A DNA stretch of 12,258 nucleotides from positions 1 through 12,258 of the forward strand of contig JAPUHG010000134.1 of the NCBI GenBank assembly GCA_027297845.1. The letters are read 5' to 3'. Source of the DNA: Gammaproteobacteria bacterium. GTDB taxonomy: Bacteria; Pseudomonadota; Gammaproteobacteria; Steroidobacterales; MnTg04. Of this stretch, positions 1-7,246 are shown in pieces (positions within the stretch are counted from its first letter, which is position 1; every line of letters begins with the position of its first letter). Both the position numbers and the translations under genes were made by a program. The notes beneath the pieces are model-generated. The model was not told where the DNA came from, made no database searches, and saw only the letters and a program-made list of their open reading frames with translations.

Positions 1-444
1 ATACTGGATATGAAAAACCGGAATCCAGATCTCGGTTTTGTCCTCGTAGCCTCATCCATATATCAACTTCTGCCATATCTTGGCAAGCTTGGCGACAAAA
101 CCATGGCCCGCCTGCTCGCGCAGGAAAAATCACCGGTAACCTGGGTGGTCTCTGCCAGTGATGATGCTCCCAAGTGGATCACCGGTAACCGCGGTACGAT
201 CGCCGTCCGCATCAGTCAGCACCCGATCGTGCAAGCCCTGTGCGAGGCGGCGGATTCGGCCCTCGTATCCACCAGCGCCAATATTTCTGGCCGGCCACCG
301 GCATCAAGCCGGCTGGCGGTGAAACGAATGTTCGGTGACCTGGTTGACATGATTACGCCTGGCGAGACTGGCGGACTTGGCGGACCAACCGAATTGCGCG
401 ATGCTGATACCGGAAAGGTGCTGCGCGCGGGACCAAAGTTATGA
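1..444 (+). CDS. tsaC: Threonylcarbamoyl-AMP synthase TsaC, 5' truncated by window edge
   Basis: This is the C-terminal part (about 147 residues) of a Sua5/YciO/YrdC-family enzyme, which makes threonylcarbamoyl-AMP from threonine, bicarbonate and ATP for the t6A37 modification of ANN-decoding tRNAs in the cytoplasm. The frame is open to the first base, so the internal ATG at 10 is not the start; about 40 N-terminal residues, including the usual YPTE..G.G.. block, lie outside. Visible family motifs are the SPVTWV segment, AVRIS.HPIV.ALC, STSANISG and a PGETGG near the C-terminus, and they align well with E. coli TsaC from memory. The TGA overlaps the hemF ATG (ATGA), so the two genes are probably translationally coupled. 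A tsaC-hemF neighbourhood is familiar in gammaproteobacteria. The length suits the short TsaC form without the extra Sua5 domain. Confidence 0.93.
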   Translation: MLDMKNRNPDLGFVLVASSIYQLLPYLGKLGDKTMARLLAQEKSPVTWVVSASDDAPKWITGNRGTIAVRISQHPIVQALCEAADSALVSTSANISGRPPASSRLAVKRMFGDLVDMITPGETGGLGGPTELRDADTGKVLRAGPKL

Positions 445-1367
445 AAAGTGACATCGATGCGGTTATCGAATACCTGAGATCATTGCAAGACGATATCTGT
501 GCCAGGCTGGAAAATCTGGATGGCGCGTCTCAATTTGCCGAGAATCGCTGGGAAAGAAACGGGCACGGTGGCGGCGGCGTGACCCGCGTGATGCAAAATG
601 GTGATGTGTTCGAACAGGCCGGCGTCAATTTTTCTCATGTGACGGGCGAAGACCTGCCGAAATCGGCGACGGCGGGGCGGCCGGATCTGGAAGGTGCCAG
701 CTTCCAGGCGACCGGTGTCTCGCTGGTGATACACCCGAACAACCCTTATGTTCCCACCAGTCATGCCAATGTCCGCTATTTCCAGGCAGCACCTGCCGAC
801 GGCGACATCGTTTGGTGGTTTGGCGGCGGCTTCGATCTGACGCCGTATTACCCGTTCCGGGAAGATGTCATTGAATGGCACCGACAGGCTAAAGCCACCT
901 GCGAGCCATTTGGCGAAGACGTATATCCGCGCTTCAAGAAATGGTGCGACGAGTATTTTTATCTTCCCCACCGCGGTGAAACGCGAGGTGCCGGCGGGTT
1001 GTTTTTCGATGATCTGAATGAGTGGGACTTTGACACCAGTTTTGATTTTCTACGGAGCGTCGGGGATTGCTATATGCGAGCCTATGGACCGATAGTCGAA
1101 AAACGCAAAACCCAGAAGTACGGTGAGCGTGAGCGACAATTCCAGCTTTACCGAAGAGGCCGCTATGTGGAATTCAACCTGGTCTACGATCGAGGTACCT
1201 TGTTCGGTCTGCAGTCGGGTGGCCGTACCGAGTCTATCCTGATGTCATTGCCGCCCCTGGTGCGCTGGGCTTATGACTGGAAACCGGACGCAGGATCCGC
1301 CGAGGCTGAATTGTACGAGCACTACCTGAAACCTAGAGACTGGCTGGGAGAAACATCCGATGAGTGA
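441..1367 (+). CDS. hemF: Oxygen-dependent coproporphyrinogen III oxidase HemF
   Basis: HemF oxidatively decarboxylates two propionates of coproporphyrinogen III to give protoporphyrinogen IX, using O2, in the cytoplasm. The 308-residue length matches the family (E. coli about 299). Signatures seen: NPYVPTSHANVRYF (residues 101-114, with the conserved HAN), WWFGGGFDLTPYYPF (125-139), HRGETRGAGGLFFDD (177-191), and the diagnostic block YVEFNLVYDRGTLFGLQ followed by SGGRTESILMSLPP (242-272). The start is fixed by the ATGA overlap with tsaC, and no better in-frame start is seen. The 3' end overlaps the next gene by 8 nt, implying one transcript. Choosing HemF rather than the anaerobic HemN points to aerobic growth. 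In several gammaproteobacteria aroE follows hemF; here it does not. Confidence 0.97.
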   Translation: MKSDIDAVIEYLRSLQDDICARLENLDGASQFAENRWERNGHGGGGVTRVMQNGDVFEQAGVNFSHVTGEDLPKSATAGRPDLEGASFQATGVSLVIHPNNPYVPTSHANVRYFQAAPADGDIVWWFGGGFDLTPYYPFREDVIEWHRQAKATCEPFGEDVYPRFKKWCDEYFYLPHRGETRGAGGLFFDDLNEWDFDTSFDFLRSVGDCYMRAYGPIVEKRKTQKYGERERQFQLYRRGRYVEFNLVYDRGTLFGLQSGGRTESILMSLPPLVRWAYDWKPDAGSAEAELYEHYLKPRDWLGETSDE

Positions 1368-1782
1368 GCTGACCCCTTTTCATTTCGCATTTACCGTCGA
1401 TGACATTGCGAAAGCCGAGTCCTTTTACACCGGTGTCCTGGGTTGTACTCTCGGACGCAAAGATACGCGGTGGATAGATTTTAATTTGCATGGTCATCAG
1501 ATCACCGCGCACCTGGTGTTATCAATGGCTGGCGAAGCCAGTAATCCAGTCGATGGCGACCAGGTGCCGATCCCCCACTTCGGCCTGATATTACCCTGGG
1601 ACGAATGGGAGGCGATGGCGGAACGTATTCGTCAGTCTGTTTTCTCTTTCCTGATCGAACCCAAAATACGATTCCAGGGTCAACCCGGTGAACAGGGGAC
1701 GTTCTTTGTCCGTGATCCGGCGGGCAACGCCCTGGAGTTCAAAAGTTTCAAAGACAGCGAGAAAATATTCGCAACCAGTTAA
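1360..1782 (+). CDS. VOC-superfamily (glyoxalase-like) protein
   Basis: A 140-residue vicinal-oxygen-chelate protein: one pair of beta-alpha-beta-beta-beta modules. The N-terminal FHFAFTVDDIAKAESFYTGVLG (written in family terms: HxAF.V.D...A..FY..vLG) and the C-terminal FFVRDPAGNALEFKSF (115-130) are the classic start and end of a VOC domain. Candidate metal ligands are H8, H51 or H73, and E126. Substrate cannot be told from sequence; members include glyoxalases, fosfomycin-resistance enzymes and extradiol-type dioxygenases. It starts inside the end of hemF with an 8-nt overlap, so it is almost certainly co-expressed with tsaC-hemF. A role in heme synthesis is not shown; housekeeping detoxification is equally possible. 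Confidence 0.85.
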   Translation: MSELTPFHFAFTVDDIAKAESFYTGVLGCTLGRKDTRWIDFNLHGHQITAHLVLSMAGEASNPVDGDQVPIPHFGLILPWDEWEAMAERIRQSVFSFLIEPKIRFQGQPGEQGTFFVRDPAGNALEFKSFKDSEKIFATS

Positions 1783-1827
1783 ACAAGCCATGCACGACGT
1801 GGCGATTTTTTAGAGAGGAGTTAACTA

Positions 1828-2052
1828 ATGGCAACTGATACCCCGATGGCGAGGAACTATCGTTGTCCGAAATGCAGTCATAGCAATTATTCGACCGGCG
1901 AGATTCGCGGAGCCGGGGGTTTCTGGAGCAAGATTTTCGATGTGCAGGGAGCGCGGTTCACAACAGTCACCTGCGATCATTGCAAGTACACGGACCTTTT
2001 CAAGGCCGACACCAGCATGCTGGGCAATATTTTCGATCTTTTCACCAACTAG
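1828..2052 (+). CDS. Small zinc-ribbon protein (PF09855-like)
   Basis: A 74-residue protein with two CxxC knuckles, C13/C16 and C49/C52, separated by 32 residues. The conserved centre GEIRGAGG..SKIFDVQ...FTTVTC..C.YT matches, as I recall it, the family described as a nucleic-acid-binding protein containing a Zn-ribbon (PF09855). It should bind one Zn; the actual ligand (DNA, RNA or protein) is not known. An excellent Shine-Dalgarno, GAGAGGAGTTAACTA then ATG, supports the start. It lies 45 nt after the VOC gene and 12 nt before the AhpD-like gene, so it probably belongs to the same plus-strand run. Function in this setting is unassigned. Confidence 0.85.
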   Translation: MATDTPMARNYRCPKCSHSNYSTGEIRGAGGFWSKIFDVQGARFTTVTCDHCKYTDLFKADTSMLGNIFDLFTN

Positions 2053-2064
2053 GAATAACGTCCA

Positions 2065-2622
2065 ATGGCCTGGATAAATGAGATCTCGGAACAGGACGCC
2101 ACAGGCGAGCTGCGCGAGGTCTATGACGAGTTACTAAAAAGCCGCGGCAAACTGGCGAATATTCTGCAAGTGCACAGCCTCAATCCGGGCGCTTTGAAAA
2201 CCCACATCGATTTATATATGCACCTGATGTTCGCTAAGTCGGGTCTGAGCCGAAAAGAACGCGAAGCGATTGGCGTGGTCGTATCGGCCAATAACCAATG
2301 TGCGTATTGCGTCAATCATCACTACGAGCCGCTAACTCGTTACGAAAAAGATCAACAAGTCTTATCGACGATCCGCAACGCAGATAAACTGGACACGCTG
2401 GATGACCGTCTTGCCGGTATGCTGCAACATGCTGCGAAATTAACGACCGACCCTCACCAGGTGAGCGCCGCGGATGTGCAAAAACTGCGTGACCTGGGTC
2501 TTGCGGATAGCGATATCCTGGATATCACGCTGGTCACCGCCTATTTCAACTTCATCAACCGGATAGCGCTGGGCCTTGGCGTGGAGTACAGCGAAGAAGA
2601 AGTGCAAGGCTATGATAGCTGA
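2065..2622 (+). CDS. Peroxidase-related AhpD/carboxymuconolactone decarboxylase-family protein
   Basis: A 185-residue all-helical AhpD-like protein. The active-site signature is at residues 67-86: E67, then C79-A-Y-C82 and H86 (pattern E..x11..CxxC..xH), where the CxxC cysteines would act as a thiol-disulfide redox pair and the Glu/His as proton relay. The N-terminal motif I.E..ATGELREVYDE..K..G.L.NI...HSLNP.AL..H is typical of the peroxidase-related subfamily (TIGR01926-type). A role in thiol-dependent peroxide reduction is inferred from the family, not demonstrated. Spacing of 12 nt from the Zn-ribbon gene suggests co-transcription. Its 3' end overlaps the start of the next unknown gene by 11 nt if that gene starts at 2612. 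Confidence 0.88.
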   Translation: MAWINEISEQDATGELREVYDELLKSRGKLANILQVHSLNPGALKTHIDLYMHLMFAKSGLSRKEREAIGVVVSANNQCAYCVNHHYEPLTRYEKDQQVLSTIRNADKLDTLDDRLAGMLQHAAKLTTDPHQVSAADVQKLRDLGLADSDILDITLVTAYFNFINRIALGLGVEYSEEEVQGYDS

Positions 2623-3166
2623 GGCGGAAAATACGATTCGCGGCCTTGCACCGACATCTGCAACTGTCTTTTTGTTATCTGGTTTTTCGATGGCGGCAGA
2701 TGACAAAATACCTTTCCGGGGGGCCTCAAGGATAAAGCCAAATATTGAGAATGTCGTTGTGCTTCCGCAGCACAATCAAGATATGAATTTTTACTACGAT
2801 GTTTCGAATTTCCGAGTCCATTTATCATTTGAGGATTTGGCTGATGCTGTTAGCCAAATTGGCGGGCCTTGGGGCGTTGAATTGACTCATCGCTTAGAGC
2901 TACACCGCAATGTTCAAAGGATCGTCGATTTTCGCGAATTACTGTATCCAATGCGTAGAGGCGAAGCGATGACCTCACAATTGGGCAAAATGATTGTTGG
3001 GTACTTAATACAAACGCATTCGGCCGCAATTACGAATAGTCTTGTTGGAAATGAAGCGTTCTTGGATATAGTGATCGTTATCAGGAAAACTGAACCGGGT
3101 GATCACCGGCTGTTTTTGACGAATACTGGGGAAGAGATACTAGTACTCATAGGACCGAGAAATTGA
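2612..3166 (+). CDS. Hypothetical protein, lower GC than neighbours
   Basis: I do not recognise this 184-residue protein. The frame is open from an ATG at 2576; I prefer ATG 2612, which overlaps the AhpD-like gene by 11 nt, but no convincing Shine-Dalgarno supports it and ATG 2690 (MAADDK...) is possible. From 2612 there is a short hydrophobic stretch (ATVFLLSGFSMA, residues 18-29) that ends like a signal-peptide cleavage site, but the N-terminus is acidic, so export is doubtful. The rest is soluble-looking with mixed charge and two beta-rich hydrophobic strands (FLDIVIVI and ILVLIG) near the C-terminus. No catalytic motif is visible. Hand counts give about 38-48% GC per 60-base line against about 60% in the Sel1 and peptidase genes, a sign of recent acquisition or a different gene class. 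Confidence 0.6.
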   Translation: MIAEAENTIRGLAPTSATVFLLSGFSMAADDKIPFRGASRIKPNIENVVVLPQHNQDMNFYYDVSNFRVHLSFEDLADAVSQIGGPWGVELTHRLELHRNVQRIVDFRELLYPMRRGEAMTSQLGKMIVGYLIQTHSAAITNSLVGNEAFLDIVIVIRKTEPGDHRLFLTNTGEEILVLIGPRN

Positions 3167-3194
3167 CTCAATTCACATCGCAGATATTACTCGT

Positions 3195-3215
3195 GGCGGC
3201 TCGCCGTCCGTTTTA
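3195..3215 (+). terminator. Weak candidate terminator at a convergent junction
   Basis: The 46-bp space between the unknown plus-strand gene and the minus-strand Sel1 gene contains GGCG-GCT-CGCC followed by GTCCGTTTT. The four-pair stem with a three-base loop is small and the T-run is offset and overlaps the Sel1 stop codon, so this is only a possible intrinsic terminator for the plus-strand run. Confidence 0.25.
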
Positions 3216-4064
3216 ATTGCGATTCTTGGCGGACCTGTCGGCCATCGATTCCAGCAAGGCAATTGCCAGCTCTTCGGCGCGACCATGTTCGCGAACCGGG
3301 ATCATCTCCGCCGCTTCCATTTGATAGACCCGCGCGTGCATGTTCCCTTTCTTTGCCGAGACCGTAAACCAGGCGAAGGCCTCCGGCGGATCCAGCGTGT
3401 AGCCGGTAAGCGGTACAACGCCTCGTCTGAACAGAAACGTCTTACCGAGATATAACTGGCTGGCTGGATTATTTTGCCACGCGGCAAGCTCAAGCATGTT
3501 GCGTGCGTTATCCATCGCGATGAAGAAAAATGATTCGTCACGCCGCGCTTCGGCAAGCATATAGGCCGCAATGGCGTCCCCGTCGTCGGCCATCGCCCTC
3601 AACAAGGGCGTCGATCTGCGTCGCAATGCCAGTGCCGTATTGGTCAGGTTGCCGACGTCGTTCGGTGTGCGGGTCGCCCAATGTTCGTTTGTCAGCAACA
3701 AATAGAGCTCGGCCAGGCGATGCATGGCGCGGCCGTTTCCCGCGTCTATCGCTTTTTGGTACAGGGCAACAGCCTTGTCAACATCGAAGTAGGAGGTTTG
3801 ATAATACTTGCCGGATGGCAGGCGATGAAATCCCGGATCATGCAGCATGCCAAGCAAATAACTGGCATCAGAATTACCGGAGCTGGCCAACTCATCGAGC
3901 TCCGCCATGGCCGTGTCGTAATCCATTTTTTCGAATGCGGCGACGCCTTCCGCCAGACCGGCGAATGCCAGGCCAGGCAAGAACAGACCAGCCAAGATAC
4001 CTACGGCGACGATGTAACTCGCTGGTTTCTCTGTTGTTTCAGGCAATCGCATATTTGATGTCAT
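3213..4064 (-). CDS. Exported Sel1-like/TPR repeat protein
   Basis: A 283-residue protein with an N-terminal export signal: a hydrophobic core at residues 17-33 and a cleavage site LAFA|G after residue 35. M5 is an alternative start that gives a more conventional signal peptide. The mature part holds Sel1-like helical repeats: A.FEKMDYDTAMAELDELASSGNSDASYLLGMLH (43-75), KAVALYQKAIDAGNGRAMHRLAELYL (97-122), then degenerate copies around 153-175, 186-211 and 226-252 (EAFAWFTVSAKKGN.HA). Such repeats are protein-protein interaction scaffolds, here in the periplasm; no partner is evident. GGGG lies just upstream of the ATG. It is transcribed away from yrbG with 82 nt between them and no clear terminator, so it could be read from the yrbG promoter. 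Confidence 0.85.
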   Translation of the reverse strand: MTSNMRLPETTEKPASYIVAVGILAGLFLPGLAFAGLAEGVAAFEKMDYDTAMAELDELASSGNSDASYLLGMLHDPGFHRLPSGKYYQTSYFDVDKAVALYQKAIDAGNGRAMHRLAELYLLLTNEHWATRTPNDVGNLTNTALALRRRSTPLLRAMADDGDAIAAYMLAEARRDESFFFIAMDNARNMLELAAWQNNPASQLYLGKTFLFRRGVVPLTGYTLDPPEAFAWFTVSAKKGNMHARVYQMEAAEMIPVREHGRAEELAIALLESMADRSAKNRN

Positions 4065-4146
4065 TCATTACCCCGTGCGCATGCATATTGACCGTCGACT
4101 TGCGCAAAAGTTGCTATATGATCGATCGAAACGGTTAACCCCGCAT

Positions 4147-5100
4147 TCACTGACCAGCCTGTACCACCGTTACCGACACATAGACGACATAAATCACCAG
4201 CAAGAATGCGCCTTCCCAGCGCTCGAGTTGTCGCCTCGAGACGACCAGCGGAATCAGGATCAGGGAAACTGCGAGCATGACCGCAAGGTCTGGCCACTTG
4301 ATCGCACCCATTTGCAACGGCGCCACTGTCGCACTAATCCCGATAATAGCGAGAATATTGAAGATATTGGAGCCAACCGCAGTGCCTATCGCTATGTCAC
4401 CGTGTTGCCGGTATGACGCGACCATCGCGGTCGCAAGCTCGGGCAGACTGGTCCCGAGAGCGATGACAGTCAGGCCAATAATTGCCGGCGCGATATTGAA
4501 GTTTCCCGCGAACCCAACCGCGCTATCGACCAGGATCTTGCCGCCGTATATCAGCATCCCCATCCCGATGACAACTAGCAGTATTTCCTTCCACCAGGCC
4601 AGCAGGTTATCCCGGACGACTTCACCAAATTCATCCTGGATCTTTTTCTTCTCGCTCCTTGCCAGATAGATCGAAAAGAAAATATACGCCGCGATCCCGC
4701 CGATGAGAAAGAATCCATCCAGCGCCGAGAGCACACCATCCACCAACATGAGCATCAACAGCAAACTGCAAAAGATCATGACCGGTATATCCAGCCGCAC
4801 CAGTTGGGATTGAATGTTGATCGGACGAACGAGCGCCGCCGCGCCCAGTACCAGGGCGATATTGCAGATGTTCGAACCAACCGCGCTACCGATCGCCATG
4901 CTACCAATCCCGCGATAAGCGGAATCAACGCCGACCGCAAGTTCCGGGCTGCTGGTCCCGAAAGCGACGATGGTCAGGCCAGCCACTAGCGGTGTGATTC
5001 CCAACCGCAGCCCGATCGAGGTCGCGCCACGCACCAGGAAATCCGCGCCGAGTAACAGCAACGCCAGACCAGCGATGAACAGCAGGAACAGGGTTAGCAC
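4147..5100 (-). CDS. yrbG: Calcium/sodium antiporter of the YrbG (CaCA) family
   Basis: A 317-residue inner-membrane antiporter of the CaCA superfamily with about ten hydrophobic segments in two inverted halves. The alpha-1 repeat reads GLTIVAFGTSSPELAVG (41-57) followed by GSAVGSNICNI (71-81). The alpha-2 repeat reads GLTVIALGTSLPELATA (209-225) followed by GTAVGSNIFNI (239-249). The GTSxPE and GSNIxN cores carry the ion-binding acidic and polar residues (E53, E221, N78, N246). A charged cytoplasmic loop (ARSEKKKIQDEFGE, 147-160) separates the halves. The start is a GTG at 5100 with only a weak GAG upstream. In E. coli the homologue heads the kds/lpt cluster, but none of those genes is present here. 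A minus-strand promoter about 90 nt upstream fits it as the first gene of a unit. Confidence 0.94.
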   Translation of the reverse strand: MLTLFLLFIAGLALLLLGADFLVRGATSIGLRLGITPLVAGLTIVAFGTSSPELAVGVDSAYRGIGSMAIGSAVGSNICNIALVLGAAALVRPINIQSQLVRLDIPVMIFCSLLLMLMLVDGVLSALDGFFLIGGIAAYIFFSIYLARSEKKKIQDEFGEVVRDNLLAWWKEILLVVIGMGMLIYGGKILVDSAVGFAGNFNIAPAIIGLTVIALGTSLPELATAMVASYRQHGDIAIGTAVGSNIFNILAIIGISATVAPLQMGAIKWPDLAVMLAVSLILIPLVVSRRQLERWEGAFLLVIYVVYVSVTVVQAGQ

Positions 5101-5187
5101 ACAGCTCTACCGGGTCTGCGACCGATTGCCCTGAATTTATTGGCCGTCTTGGCCGAGGAATATCGCTGCTCTGTTTTTGTTGTCAGC

Positions 5188-5216
5188 ATTATAGGATTTT
5201 AGCATGCTGTTGTAGC
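5188..5216 (-). promoter_or_regulatory. Sigma70-type promoter for yrbG
   Basis: Read on the minus strand, a perfect -10 TATAAT (5193-5188) stands 17 nt from a weaker -35 GCTACA (5216-5211). Transcription would start near 5180, giving a leader of about 80 nt before the GTG of yrbG. The leader contains a small hairpin, GGCC-AAGAC-GGCC (5142-5154). The perfect -10 and exact spacing are seen; activity is inferred. Confidence 0.5.
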
Positions 5217-5237
5217 GCGCACTGTTACGGAATATAA

Positions 5238-5636
5238 CTACTTTGGCGTTCGCAGATGTGCCAGTCGAACCAGAAGCAAGATATAGGCCACACAGACAAG
5301 GACCATGGCCAGCCCACCCCAGAACGAAACCGGCAAAAGGTAGCTGGCATTACTTCCATCGGTAACGATCAGGTAAACCCACTCGTCGAGCATCATGCCA
5401 AGCCCGATCCCCGAAAAAAAAGCCAGTGCGGCCCCCTTGCGTCCTTTTGGCCTAACGATAACCAGTGGCAACAAACAAAGGATCGCAATCAATATTCCGC
5501 TAAACAAATGGTGAATGTTGTAGCCCGCAACATAAAAATCCGCTGCGGGGGACAAGTACAGCGAGGCTCGCAAAATAACAAAACTGACCAGTATTCCGCC
5601 GATCATCAACTTGCCCGTTCGAGTGCTGCCAATCAC
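5238..5636 (-). CDS. Small four-helix membrane protein, function unknown
   Basis: A 132-residue protein with four predicted membrane helices (about residues 11-28, 44-62, 68-92 and 102-124). Notable polar residues sit at helix ends: H42-H43 in NIHHLFSG (40-47) and D84-E85 in GIGLGMMLDEW (76-86), a pattern that could bind a metal or haem-like ligand, though this is speculation. The start is GTG at 5636, supported by a strong GGGGGGAG six nt upstream; ATG at 5606 is the alternative. It lies 32 nt downstream of the peptidase and has no promoter of its own that I can see, so it likely ends the tag-peptidase operon. I do not recognise a named family. Confidence 0.75.
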   Translation of the reverse strand: MIGSTRTGKLMIGGILVSFVILRASLYLSPAADFYVAGYNIHHLFSGILIAILCLLPLVIVRPKGRKGAALAFFSGIGLGMMLDEWVYLIVTDGSNASYLLPVSFWGGLAMVLVCVAYILLLVRLAHLRTPK

Positions 5637-5668
5637 CGATATCTCCCCCCTTTTTTTTCGCGGATAAT

Positions 5669-7246
5669 TTAGCGGGCGAGTTCGGCACCAAGCCCCGCCA
5701 GTACCGCCGCATAAATCTCAATCGCGTCCCACAGGTTTTGCATGCGCAGGTTTTCGTTTGGGCTATGCTGGTTATTATCGTGGTTCGCAATGGGAAGCAG
5801 CACGATAGGAACTTCGAGTTCCTCGCGTATGACGTGCAGCGGCAGGCTCCCGCCCATTGTCGGCATCCTGACCAGCTCGCCATCGCGAGCTTGCAACAAA
5901 ATTCTGCTCATTGCCTGGGCGCGGCTGTCATTCATGTCCAGCCACACAGCCGGGTATCCATACTCTCGCCACTCGACCAGCGCGACCTTCTCATGCTGGC
6001 CCAGGATTTGGAAATCAGGTGGCTCGCTCACAATCGTATAGCCCTGCTTTTGGATGTGGGCATCGATCAGCTCCTTCACCTTTCCGGGCGTCAGATCCGG
6101 TACCAGTCGGAATCCAATCGAGACCGTCGCCTGATCGACGATCGCATTGCGCGCTTCTTTGCCTACACCGCCCGCTTTGATGCCACGGATATTGATCGCC
6201 GGATTCATGATCAGGCGCTCGAGACGCTCGCCGTTACCTTCTACCCATCCCAGGGCAAGGTCTTCTCGCAGTAACTCCTCGACTGGCGGGGCGGCCGCTA
6301 TCGCTTCCAGGGCCTCTGCACTTGGCTCTGGTACCGCTTCGGCAAACCCATCGACCAGAATTTCACCATCCGGGGCCCGCATGCTGGCCAGCAGGTGCGT
6401 CAGCATCATGATCGGGTTCGGCGCCCAGTTCCCATAATGCCCGCTGTGCAACTGGCGTGCAGGCCCATAGACGGTGATATCGGCGCCGGTCATTCCGCGC
6501 ACGCCAAAACTCAGTAACTGCTGACGAGTCTGGTGTATCGGCCCATCGCAGAACAACCAGAAATCAGCTTGCAGCACCCCCGCGTGCCGCCGAAGCATGT
6601 CCGCCAGGTGGGGCGACCCGGCTTCCTCCTCGCCATCGAGAAAAAACTTGAGGTTAACCGAGAGCGGGATATCAGCCGCAGCGAGCGCATCGATGGCGCT
6701 GAGCACGCCGATGATCGGTGGTTTGTCGTCGCCCGCTGAGCGGGCATACATCCGCCACTCCCCGGGGATTTCGGCTGGCAACGACTCCAGATCGACGATC
6801 GCGGCATTGTCTTCGAGCCGGCCCTGGCGCAGCGTCGGTTGCCACGGATCCGATTTCCAGAGCTCACGCTGGACCGGTTGGCCATCGTAATGCGCGTAAA
6901 TGAGTACCGTATGCTCAGCGCCCCGGTCCAGTTCACCAAAAATCACCGGCGGACTACCCGGCGCTTCCAGTAACCTTGCCTCGACGCCCCGCCGTTGCAT
7001 CATCTCCATGATGAATGAAGCATTGCGGCGCATATCGTCATGATTCGACGCCACGTTTCGCAAAGCCAGCAAGTCTGCAAACTCACGGACGATCCTGCCT
7101 TGATTATCCCTGGTGTACGTCCGCGCGGCGGCCACCGCCTGCGCCACCGAAACATCGGCGCCCGCAGGGCCAGGCAGGCAAAAAATCAGCAGTGCGCTAA
7201 ACAGCCAGAGCTTTGCAGTCTTTATGACGAAAACAGCCTGTTTCAT
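5669..7246 (-). CDS. Exported M20-family zinc metallopeptidase
   Basis: A secreted or periplasmic dipeptidase/carboxypeptidase-like enzyme of 525 residues (M20/M25/M40 group). The frame is open to 7342, but ATG 7246 yields a textbook signal peptide (MKQAV..KLWLFSALLIFCLPGPAGA|D, cleavage after residue 30), so I choose it. Metal and catalytic motifs: AHYDGQ (118-123, H119 ligand, D121), RSAGDDK (169-175, bridging D173), LDGEEEAGS (203-211, catalytic E207 and ligand E208 by analogy with CN2), D234 in FCDGP, and QHSPNEN (493-499, H494 ligand). The dimerisation/lid domain sits in between (about 240-390), with the LHSGHYG segment (266-272). Substrate specificity cannot be read from sequence. The start lies within the 3' end of tag (50-nt overlap), implying co-transcription. 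Confidence 0.92.
   Translation of the reverse strand: MKQAVFVIKTAKLWLFSALLIFCLPGPAGADVSVAQAVAAARTYTRDNQGRIVREFADLLALRNVASNHDDMRRNASFIMEMMQRRGVEARLLEAPGSPPVIFGELDRGAEHTVLIYAHYDGQPVQRELWKSDPWQPTLRQGRLEDNAAIVDLESLPAEIPGEWRMYARSAGDDKPPIIGVLSAIDALAAADIPLSVNLKFFLDGEEEAGSPHLADMLRRHAGVLQADFWLFCDGPIHQTRQQLLSFGVRGMTGADITVYGPARQLHSGHYGNWAPNPIMMLTHLLASMRAPDGEILVDGFAEAVPEPSAEALEAIAAAPPVEELLREDLALGWVEGNGERLERLIMNPAINIRGIKAGGVGKEARNAIVDQATVSIGFRLVPDLTPGKVKELIDAHIQKQGYTIVSEPPDFQILGQHEKVALVEWREYGYPAVWLDMNDSRAQAMSRILLQARDGELVRMPTMGGSLPLHVIREELEVPIVLLPIANHDNNQHSPNENLRMQNLWDAIEIYAAVLAGLGAELAR

Noticed and set aside
2440..2775. Minus-strand frame across the AhpD-like/unknown gene junction
   Set aside because: No ribosome site, no recognisable motif, and it is antisense to a well-supported gene.
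3530..4138. Long plus-strand open frame opposite the Sel1 gene
   Set aside because: Arg/Pro-rich composition typical of an antisense shadow; the minus-strand frame has a signal peptide and repeats.
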